Under the pieces are notes generated by a model. That model ran no database searches and was not told the origin of the DNA. It worked only from the letters and a program-made list of their open reading frames with translations. A stretch of DNA of 57,954 bases from Mastigamoeba balamuthi. Taxonomy: Eukaryota > Evosea > Mastigamoebida > Mastigamoebidae. The DNA is taken from positions 164,566-222,519 of the forward strand of contig CACRSC010000062.1 in the NCBI GenBank assembly GCA_902651635.1, in the 5' to 3' direction. The position numbers and the translations under genes were made by a program. Below, piece by piece: positions 1 to 8,137 of the stretch (position 1 is its first letter; each line of letters opens with the position of its first letter).

Positions 1-259
1 CGAGTAGTACCTGTCACATGTTCTGCAGCGATATGGTTTGTCCTCCCCGTCCTTCCTCTCATGTACTTGACCTGCAGCTGTGTGTTTCACCTCGCCTTGC
101 TCTCCTGTTCCTGCAACATTGCCTGCTCCACTCAATCCCTTCTGCATCCCTGTCTCAGTGCGCAAATGACATCATGTGCAAATCAGCCAGCAGGCAAAAT
201 CTAGGCTGCTCACCCTCAGGCTTCCGCTACACTTAGCTATGCAATTATTTCCGCTATGC

Positions 260-700
260 ACTGCTACACATACCTTTGCTGCACTGTATAGCGGATCACC
301 CTCCACAACACATTGCTACATTGGCTCCGCTACGCAGTGTAGCGGATGCACCCATCGCTACATGCCGCTACACCTGTCTTTGCTATGCCATGTAGCGGAG
401 GTACCTCCGCTATGCATCGTAGCGGAGCATATGTAGCAATGCGTAGCAGCAGCACCTTCACTACTCTGTGTAGCAAAGGTGCCTTCACTACGCCATGTAG
501 CAGAGGTACCTTCGCTACGTGGTGTAGTGGAGCCTGTGTGGCAGTGCATAGCGGAGGTACCTCTGCTACGCATTGCTACATGCACTTCGCTACGCTCAGC
601 TACACAGGTGCCACTACGCACCACTGCTGAAATTCACTTCTGCTATACTACGTAGCGGAGCATGCATAGCACTGCATAGCGGAACTGGATCTGCTACGAC
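260..700. repeat. Degenerate palindromic satellite (GTAGCGGAG / CTCCGCTAC)
   Basis: About 440 bp are built from a short motif of the form GTAGCGGAG and its complement, recurring in both orientations every 25-30 bp (for example near 329, 391, 419, 471, 497, 523 and 549). Small ORFs in all frames are by-products of the repeat. Its right edge abuts a truncated ankyrin-family exon 1, so the satellite sits at the break of that relic. Confidence 0.75.
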
Positions 701-873
701 ACGTAAACGTGCTTGACGTGAGCAGGCAGTGACACAGTCAGAGCCCCCAGGTCAACACTGTTACACTCAACGTGGGGCATCACCAGCATTCGCAGCAGCC
801 ACGCTGTCTGCAGCTGCTTATCCAGTACTGCGCTTGCATTGCTGTGGTTGCTCTCGTGCCACTTGCTCATCAT
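694..873 (-). pseudogene. Exon-1-only relic of the ankyrin-like family (59 codons)
   Basis: An open frame from ATG at 873 to TAG at 694 reads MSKWHE... followed by QLQTAWLLRMLVMPH and DLGALTVSLPA. This matches the N-terminus shared by genes A-D and F (QLQTAWLLRTLVVPH, then DLGPLALSLPA). It then runs into unrelated residues and the stop, exactly where the palindromic satellite begins. The start MSK-HES matches gene F best. It lacks the rest of exon 1 and exons 2-3, so a 5' fragment of a lost gene is the simplest reading. It is too short for most gene finders. Whether it is transcribed cannot be judged. Confidence 0.75.
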
Positions 874-917
874 AATCTTAAGTGTTCAGCAAATCAATAG
901 ATTTTCTAATGTTCTAT

Positions 918-1000
918 TCAGCGTATCTTCTTCATTTTTGTGACACTGCAGGAAGGGCAGGCCAGCAGTCTGACCACAGGGTTGCCACTGTTGCTGCTCG
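918..1000 (-). pseudogene. Fragment of an ankyrin-like family exon 3
   Basis: The minus strand reads SNSGNPVVRLLACPSCSVTK and then stops. This matches the late repeat SGNAEVVRVLASPPYSITK of genes A and D. It lies upstream of the 694-873 relic on the same strand, so two partial copies stood in tandem here. No flanking family sequence is recognisable. Confidence 0.65.
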
Positions 1001-1564
1001 CATGGGACAGACTCCTCCATGACCTTTGGAAGATGCTGTTATCCATGTTTGCTGCCATTCATACTCTCATTCATAAAATATAGTATTCACATGACTCCCT
1101 ACACTGCTGTCCTACTTCATTCATTGCTGTGTCCCACCGGCCCATGCAGTGGTCCTGACATTGATGTCATCCAAATGTACAGTAGTGATATCACAAACAA
1201 GTAGTGGAACACTAACCATGGACCTCAATGAAGCACGATGTGTGGCATATTTGATCTTCCTGCCCTAAGAGCCTGCAGAGACTCCAACAAGGCCTTGGAG
1301 CTCACTATAAGTAAAAAAAGGGAACTGACAATTTATTCGTCCTTTCTGTAATACCAAACACTCAAATAACTCATCTCACATGTAACTGACTTTGGCTTTG
1401 CATAGTACTGTTTGGCCGTTCTGAGACTAGCCAGTACTACAGATGGTCATTGTGCTGCAGCTCTTATACAGTATGGCAATTGGTGCAAGATTCTTCTTGA
1501 ATATGCAATTACTGTCGCCTCTGAGAAGATTCAGTAAGCACCTCCAAAAGACAGAAGGAGATCC
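1001..1564. other. No recognisable feature
   Basis: AT-richer spacer. I see no family similarity, RNA gene or repeat here. Confidence 0.5.
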
Positions 1565-1996
1565 ACTTTAAACAGCAGCTATAATAACTTTCCCTTTATC
1601 TAAAGTATTTTCCATAGACACTCCATCAAAAGGGAAAAAAGGGAAAAAGTTGCATTTGAAACAGGAAAACAGAGGTCTGAAATACTCAAGACCTCCAAAA
1701 AATTTTGAACTCACATTTGTTCTCTTGTTTATTTTATCACATGCAATAAAACTGATGTATTTTTACTTTTAGTGTTATCACACGTGATAAACCTATTTAT
1801 TATTACTTGTGGTTTTATCACATGTGATAAAACTGAAATACTAAGAAATCTCAAACTTTATTTTCACTTTTTCCATTTGTAAGCCTCTGTTTCCTGATTT
1901 CAAATGTGACTTTTTGCCTTCTTTTCTTAATTTAATGAAGTGTCCATGGGAAATTGTATAGATGAAGGGAAAGTTGTTTTAGCCTCTGTTTCACTG
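1565..1996. mobile_element. Foldback (MITE-like) element with long imperfect inverted arms
   Basis: The left arm (about 1570-1680) and right arm (about 1880-1995) are reverse complements over more than 100 bp. Examples are AACTTTCCCTTTATCTA on the left against AACTTTCCCTTCATCTA on the inverted right arm, and GAAACAGGAAAACAGAGG against GAAATCAGGAAACAGAGG. The loop contains related palindromes at 1732-1751 and 1774-1793 and a perfect 20-bp one at 1813-1832 (TTTTATCACATGTGATAAAA). There is no coding capacity. The exact ends and a target duplication could not be fixed by eye. Confidence 0.65.
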
Positions 1997-2332
1997 CATT
2001 CACGAGAGCTACTACTCACCCCCCATGGAGGACAGCAGGGGACGCCAGGCTGTCAGCGGCAGAGTGACAGAGGGCGACAGGAGAGCCAGTGCAGAGCAGT
2101 GCAGTGTGAAGGAGGAGCGGATCAGGACGTCAGGGAGGACGTCGAATGTTCTACAATGAACACTAAACATTGCTGTTGTGGAGAACACATGGATTAGTGA
2201 CATTATCAACACTTTTGAAAAGTTATCAGTCTCGGACATGAACAGGATTCGGAGTTCTCTGTTGTGGCCCTCCATCTCTAGGACAGTCTAAGAGAACTGC
2301 TCTTTGGTTATGCCTCTCATGTTCTGCTGCTT
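1997..2332. other. Spacer downstream of gene A, no feature seen
   Basis: Short ORFs occur but none resembles a known family. It probably includes the gene A 3' untranslated region. Confidence 0.4.
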
Positions 2333-3718
2333 CTAGTGTTTCTTCCTTGCCAGAGAGATGCTGTTGCCCATGCAGTATGGTGGCCCACGGAGAACTTTCA
2401 CAGCTTCCTCCGATGCAGCCTCTCTGAGCCCCTCGCATCTGGCAGACTCGGCCTGCCACTTTCCAAACTTCAGGGTCTCCTTTGTAAATGCGAGCAGCAT
2501 CTCGACGTTGCCCTTCTGCGCAGCATCCCTCACAGCGACACCACAGACACCGCCCAGATCGTACTTGGTGATACTGTAGGGTGGGCTGGCCAGCACTCTG
2601 ACCACCTCGGCGTTGCCACTGTTGCAAGCCTCAATAAAGTAGGTGGAATAGGTTGGGATGCTGATGTCCGCGCGACACAGGCTGAAGGGCTGCTGCCCCA
2701 ACAGGCGCACCACATCAGCACTCCCAGAGTGGCACGCGTTCATCAGGCAATCACGGAGACAGCGCTTGTCGAACCGATCGCCGTACTTTCTGAGGGCCAC
2801 GAAAACCTCAGGACATCTGAACAAGCATGCTGCACGAAGTCCCTCGCACAAAGTGGCGTTGCTGGCTGAGACATTGTACGGTGGATCTGCGAGTGTGTTG
2901 ATGACACTTGCACAGTTCCGTCTGCATGCATGCAGGAAGGCATTTTGAACCGCGAGACAATGAGCTGCGAGGTTCGCGACGGCCTCTGCGCTCCCCGAGC
3001 TGCATGCATCCACCAGACCAGAAGCGTCAGGCGGTGTCCCTGGCACGAAAGGAGTATTGTACAGGATACCCAGGGCGTCAGCAGAGCCCACATTGCAAGA
3101 GCTCTTGAGCAGACAGGTATAGAGATCTGCAGAATGGGCGGCTGTGGACGGTGCCACCGAGAACGTGCCACCCTGTTGGGCGAATTGCCTCATGAGCTCG
3201 ATCATCTGCGCTGAGCTTCCTGACTGCAGTGCTCCCAGCATTGAAGACAACTCGGACGTCCACATTAGTCTCTCACTCCTTCTCTTCATCCCTTTGGCAC
3301 ACATCGTCAGAAAACACGCAGTTTTGCGGCCCAGCTCACCTCTGTACTCCGAGACAATGACAACTGCGGAAGCCGCGATGCTGGGGCAGTTGGAGAGCGC
3401 AGCGCTGACGGCGAGGAGCAGCGCGGATATGTTGCCGAGGACGCGGGCAGCGGCCCTGCGAAGAGGGACCCAGCGGGCCACAGCAGCACACGTGGCGGGG
3501 CAGCGGCGCCGGGGGTCTGGCGAGCATGACGACAGGAAGAGGCGCACGAGGGAGGGCGACGAGGCCCCGAAGGAACCGTAGCAGGCAGCGCCCAGGGCTG
3601 CAGGCAGCGACAGAGCCAGGGGACCCCGGTCCTCGTCTCTCACGTGGGGCACCACCAGCGTCCGCAGCAGCCACGCTGTGTCCAGCAATGTGCTCGTGCT
3701 TCTATTGTCGCTGCTCAT
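2333..3718 (-). CDS. Ankyrin-like repeat protein A
   Basis: The whole span is one open frame of 461 codons. Comparison with paralogues B-D shows it contains two introns that happen to be in frame: 3292-3339 (48 nt, GT...AAAG) and 3127-3171 (45 nt, GT...CAG, or a GC donor 3 nt later). Spliced product 430 residues: exon 1 379 nt, exon 2 120 nt, exon 3 794 nt. The N-terminal module (TAWLLRTLVVPHV, then DRGPLALSLPAALGAACYG, SPSLVRLFLSSCS) is unique to this family. Exon 3 carries degenerate ankyrin-type repeats of about 33-38 residues (SGNAEVVRVLASPPYSITK) and ends with PPYCMGNSISLARKK. No catalytic motif or membrane segment is seen, so a binding scaffold is inferred. It lies head-to-head with B. 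Confidence 0.8.
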   Translation of the reverse strand: MSSDNRSTSTLLDTAWLLRTLVVPHVRDEDRGPLALSLPAALGAACYGSFGASSPSLVRLFLSSCSPDPRRRCPATCAAVARWVPLRRAAARVLGNISALLLAVSAALSNCPSIAASAVVIVSEYRGELGRKTACFLTMCAKGMKRRSERLMWTSELSSMLGALQSGSSAQMIELMRQFAQQGGTFSVAPSTAAHSADLYTCLLKSSCNVGSADALGILYNTPFVPGTPPDASGLVDACSSGSAEAVANLAAHCLAVQNAFLHACRRNCASVINTLADPPYNVSASNATLCEGLRAACLFRCPEVFVALRKYGDRFDKRCLRDCLMNACHSGSADVVRLLGQQPFSLCRADISIPTYSTYFIEACNSGNAEVVRVLASPPYSITKYDLGGVCGVAVRDAAQKGNVEMLLAFTKETLKFGKWQAESARCEGLREAASEEAVKVLRGPPYCMGNSISLARKKH

Positions 3719-4063
3719 CTCGTGGTCGCGAAGGATCAGCTCTGGAAATTGCTATTGACTTAGCACGTTGGTGGGTTCGGTGGTTCGAATGTTGTTCTGA
3801 ATAGCCAATTCGCGCCTGGTGACGTCGAGATTCTTTCTGTATCTGCGAGCGTGGATACTCACTCCCAGTTTGAAACACAGCACATGAAACTGAACTCCGG
3901 AAGTTGAGGCTCCATCATTTTAATTGTTGGATAGAGATCTGCTTTGGTGTGTCCCCGTGGCAGATAGACATAAATATCTCTCTCGTCAACGTCGTGATAG
4001 TTCTCTCAGCACAGCCAACCGGGCATTTCCGGAACTGCTCCTCCGAGCGACAGCGACCACGCG
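3719..4063. promoter_or_regulatory. Shared upstream region of divergent genes A and B
   Basis: 345 bp separate the two start codons. The B-proximal half contains AGATAGACATAAATATCTCT, related to the GATATC / AATCTC motif in other short divergent promoters of this window. No ORF is supported here. Promoter role is inferred from layout. Confidence 0.5.
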
Positions 4064-5486
4064 ATGAGCAGCAGCAGCAGCAGCAACAGCAGGCTCCCGA
4101 GCGCCACGCTGGGCGAGCAGCTGCAGACGGCGTGGCTGCTGCGGACGCTGGTGGTGCCCCACGTGCTGAGAGACGAGGACCTGGGGCCCCTGGCCCTCTC
4201 GCTGCCCGCTGCCCTGGGCGCTGCCTGCTACGGCTCCCCCGAGTCCTCGTCGCCCTCCCTCGTGCGCCTCTTGCTGTCGTCGTGCTCGCCCCAGTGTCAG
4301 TGCCCCGCCACGTGTGCCGCTGTGGCCCGCTGGGCCCCTCTGCGCAGGGCCACTGCCCGCGCCCTCCACTGGGACACTGCACTGCTCCTCGCTGTCGTCG
4401 CTGCGCTCTCCCGCTGCCCCGGAATTGTGGCCTCCGCGGCAGCCGTTGTCTCTGAGTACAGAGGTGCGCTGCGTGTGACCAGTGCAGCTGCTGTGCTGTA
4501 CTGACTGCTGTGTGGGGCAGATGTGTGGAGATGGAGGACCTGGTGGAGCTCTGAGTTGTCCGAGATGCTGGGTGCACTGCAGTCGGGCAGCTCGGCGGAG
4601 ATGTCCGAGGTCCTGGAGCACTTCGCCCAACGGAGTGGCACGCCCTCGCACCTCAAGACACCGAGCAGCATCTCACAGAGCCTGTCCTGCAGACATCCAC
4701 GCCTGTCTGCTCGAGGAAGCCTGTCACGTGGGCTCTGTTGACATCCTTGGAATGCTGGCCAGCTCTCCTTTCGTGCCAGGGACACTCGGCGCAGCCAGCG
4801 GCACTGACGCAGTGCGCAGCCTCGAGCAATCCGAAGCAGTGCAGAGCGCCTTCGTGTTCGCGTGCGAGCTGAACTGTGCTGGCGTCATCCGTGCACTCGC
4901 TGAGCCGCCGTATAACATCGCGGCCAACAACACCGTCCTGTGTCGGGGACTGCGTGCGGCGTGCTCAAGCAGGTGCTCTGAGACCATCGTTGCCCTCGGC
5001 AAGTACGGCGATCGGGTCAGCAGGAAATGGCTCCTTGAGTGCTTCTGGGTCGCGTGCCACACAGGGAGCGCCAGTGTGGTGGGCCTGCTGGCACAGCCGC
5101 CCTACAATCTGAGCCACTCAGACGTAGTCAACTGTTCCACAACTCCCGAATTTTTCTTTGATGCGTGCAAGAGTGGTAACGCCGAGTTGGTCAGAGTGCT
5201 GGCTCGCCCGCCCTACAGTATCACCAAGTACGATCTGGGCGCTATCGGTGGCCGTGCTGTGGATGATGCTGCGAGGAAAGGCAACGCCGAGATGCTGCGC
5301 ACGTTTGCAGAGGAGCCCCTGCGGTTTGGTAAGTGGCAGGCCGAGTCTGCCAGGCTCAGGGGGCTCCGGAAGGCAGGGTCTGAGGAGGCAGTGCAGGTTC
5401 TCCGTGATCCTCCATACTGCATGGGCGACAGCATTTCCCTGGCAGGGAAGCCAGATTCAACAAATCTCCCAGGCGCCAGGCAGTAA
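4064..5486 (+). CDS. Ankyrin-like repeat protein B
   Basis: Proposed CDS: 4064-4463, 4521-4634, 4693-5486, giving 435 residues. Intron 1 (57 nt) is GTGCGC...GGCAG. Intron 2 (58 nt) ends in CTGCAG and starts at GTGGCACG, or at the GC three bases later; both keep the frame. The start opens MSSSSSSNSRLPS, followed by the family module QLQTAWLLRTLVVPHVLRDE. The repeats include SGNAELVRVLARPPYSITK. The C-terminus DPPYCMGDSISLAGK is shared with A, C, D, E and F. Exon 3 is exactly 794 nt, as in A, and exon 2 is 114 nt, as in C and D. Function is unknown; ankyrin-type repeats suggest protein binding. Confidence 0.85.
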
Positions 5487-5937
5487 GAACAGAGAATAAG
5501 CGTGTTTCACAGCCCAGCGTCAGGCACACAAAGACAATATGTCCCACACACCTTGGCAACGTTGCTCAGGGCCCTGCACCACACCGGGACAACGGGATGC
5601 ACTGCACGAGTGACAGCCACGGGGCGAGGAAGTACCACAGTGAACTTCCCAGGCAGAGCATCAGTGCTGGTTGCTCAGATGGGTACCTACCTCGTCGGAC
5701 TCTACCCCGGATTGCTTGTGGCAGTGCCGATGGGATGGGGCCTTAGCGTGGCAGAGGCATGCTCCTCAGAAGTAAGCCTGACTTGTCGTCCGAGCTTAGT
5801 GAATAAGGTATTGTCATCTGGCTCCTCCATACTGAGAGAGCATGGTGGCCTGGTACCATCATTCTATCAAACCACACCCACTCACTCAGTGCAGACACTA
5901 TTATCTCATCTCACCAGACAATGAGTAACTGTATACA
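5487..5937. other. Spacer between convergent genes B and C
   Basis: Tail-to-tail intergenic region of about 450 bp. No supported coding or repeat feature. Confidence 0.4.
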
Positions 5938-7460
5938 TCAGCGCAGATCTGAGAATGAGTCTGCTTCTCGGACTACTTTATCGCCCATGCAGTAGGGTGG
6001 CTCGCGCAGGACCCGCACCGCCTCCTCTGTCAAAGCCTTGATTGGCCACCTCCTTGCAGCATCCTCTGCCTCGCGCTGCCCAAAGCACAGCGGCTCCTCG
6101 GCCAGCACTCGCAGAACAGCCGCTCCGGTTTGGCACTGGGCTGCCACCTGTACAACCATCCCCCCGTTTACGTTCTCCCTTGTCAGGTTGAACGGGGCTC
6201 GGGCCAGAGCCCTGATGACCTCCAGGTGGCCTTTGCCACAGGCGGCTGCCAGGGAAGCCCCGCTGGCCTGCAGGCTGAACGGCGGCTCCGCGAGCATGCG
6301 CACCAGCTCGGCGTTGCCCGACTCGCACGCCCTCCGCATGCAGTGCCAATCGCGCCGCTTGCCGAACTGCCGGAGAGCCGCCGCGGCACCAGCGCATCCC
6401 TTGCAGCACGCACACCAGAAGGCGTTGTTGAGGGCATCTCTGTTGGCCCCGATGTTGAAGGGGGGCTCTGCGAGCGCGTCGACGACGGCCCCGTGGTCGT
6501 TGCCGCACGCTTCTATCAAGACGCTGCGCAGCTCCGAGGCATCCGCCTCGTCCCCGCCGAGGCCGTAGGGCTGCTGGCCCAGCGCACGCACGATGTCCGC
6601 GTGCCCCGCAGAGGCGGCGGCCGTCAGCACTCTCAGGTGGCCGAAGCGCGCGTGGGGGCCGCCGAGGCAGTACGGGGGCCGCGCGAGCCTCCGCACCACT
6701 CCGACGGACCCCGCCTGGCACGCAGCCACCAGCGCAGCGCAGCCGTCGGCGGGGCCCAGGGCGCGGCGCACGACGGGGGCAGCGCTGCCCAGCAGGTCGA
6801 GGGCGTCGGTCGACCCCAGCCTGCACGCAGTCACCACCACGTCGAGGCTCTCGCCTGCGCCCCACAGCCACCGCAGCAGTCAGAGACCCGCGCCAGTGGA
6901 GGGCGCGGCACAGCCACGCAGGGGCCGCAGAGCAGCCGGCGAGGAGAGCAGCGCACAGGTCACCGGGACAGCGCCCGCGTCGCGCGGCAGCACACCCAAG
7001 CCTGCGGGCAGCAGCGACCGTCAACGACGGCACCGAAGCGAGGCGGAGGGCTCCAGGGCGCCGACGCACTGGCAGCCTCGGCGACAATGGCCTCGACCGC
7101 AGCGGAGATGGGAGGGAAGCGGGAGAGCGCAGCGCAGACAGCGAGGAGCAGCGCAGAGTCCCTGACGAGGGCGCGGGCAGTGGCCCTGCGCAGAGGGGCA
7201 CAGCGGGCCACAGCGGCACACGTGGCGAGACAGCGACGCCGGGGGTCTGACGAGCACGACGACAGCAAGAGGCGCACGAGGGAGGGCGACGAGGACTCGG
7301 GAGAGCCGTAGCAGGCAGCGCCCAGGGCAGCGGGCAGCGAGAGGGCCAGGGGCCCCAGGTCCTCGTCTCTCACCACGTGGGGCACCACCAGCGTCCGCAG
7401 CAGCCACGCCGTCTGCAGCTGCTCGCCCAGCGAGTCGCTTGTGTGCCGCTTGTTGCTCAT
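5938..7460 (-). CDS. Ankyrin-like repeat protein C (divergent paralogue)
   Basis: Proposed CDS: exon 1 7070-7460, exon 2 6888-7001, exon 3 5938-6854; 473 residues. Phases match A, B and D, and exon 2 is again 114 nt. Intron 1 is 68 nt. Intron 2 would be only 33 nt (6855-6887, GTCTCTG...GCGCAG) and contains a stop, so it must be removed. Exon 1 has the family module (SLGEQLQTAWLLRTLVVPHV). Exon 3 is the most ankyrin-like and GC-rich of the set, with repeats such as ESGNAELVRMLAEPPFSL and GKGHLEVIRALARAPFNL, and ends EPPYCMGDKVV. It was head-to-head with D before the hAT insertion. Confidence 0.8.
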
Positions 7461-8020
7461 CGCTGTGCAACGGACGAGAAGAGCCTCTGCTGACGTGGGC
7501 TTTTGAATCAGCTGAGGCGAAATCGGTACTCTATGACTCACACACAGAAACTCTGGATTATGGAACAGTGGATACGGCAGAGGCGGTGAGTGTGGCCTTA
7601 CTGAGTGAGAGAGATATTGAGCGTCAGACACAACGTGCAGCGCCCACTTCGCCCGCCGCGCTGTCGTGCAAATAGAATTGCACTTTGGCCATTCACTACT
7701 CGCTTGCTCAACCGCCTGACTATTAATGCAGGCAACAGAGATGCTTCTCTGCCTGGGCTGAAGGCTTGTTGCAGACAAGCAATGAGTGTCCACAGCCACG
7801 CGGGAGCTACACGAGAGAATTTCTCCCCGCCTAAATCCCCACATGACATCACTTTTTCCTGCGGCTGTTCTCCACGCATAAAACCGCGGATATTTCGCCG
7901 CAAACTCCGCTAATTGCCTTCGTCTTACCGACGTCAGCCGCGGGATTCGTTTTTCAGAACATCATTCGAACAGGCCAAAGTGACCCCCATCCGGAATTGC
8001 AGTTTCCGGAGTCTATCCTT
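7461..8020. promoter_or_regulatory. Upstream region of gene C, formerly shared with D
   Basis: About 560 bp between the C start codon and the left end of the hAT element. Without the element the C and D starts would be about 580 bp apart, so this is probably most of the original divergent promoter. No ORF has family support. Confidence 0.45.
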
Positions 8021-8103
8021 TAGGGGTCGGCAAAAAACTCATCTCACTCACCTCACTCACCTTTCTGAGGTAACTCACCTTGGCCCAAAGGTGAGCTGAG
8101 TGA
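8021..8103. repeat. hAT left end: terminal and subterminal repeats
   Basis: The terminal repeat is followed by several TCACTCACC copies and AAAGGTGAGCTGAGTGAG, mirroring the right end. Confidence 0.8.
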
Positions 8104-8137
8104 GTTACAAGAAGATTCAAAAATCTTGTTTCTGGTA

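Noticed and set aside
3775-3800. tRNA B-box-like GGTTCGAAT
   Set aside because: No acceptor stem or cloverleaf could be formed around it.
6130-7311. 393-codon plus-strand ORF
   Set aside because: Antisense shadow of ankyrin-like gene C; Arg/Gly/Ala-rich with no family signature, and gene C explains the bases.
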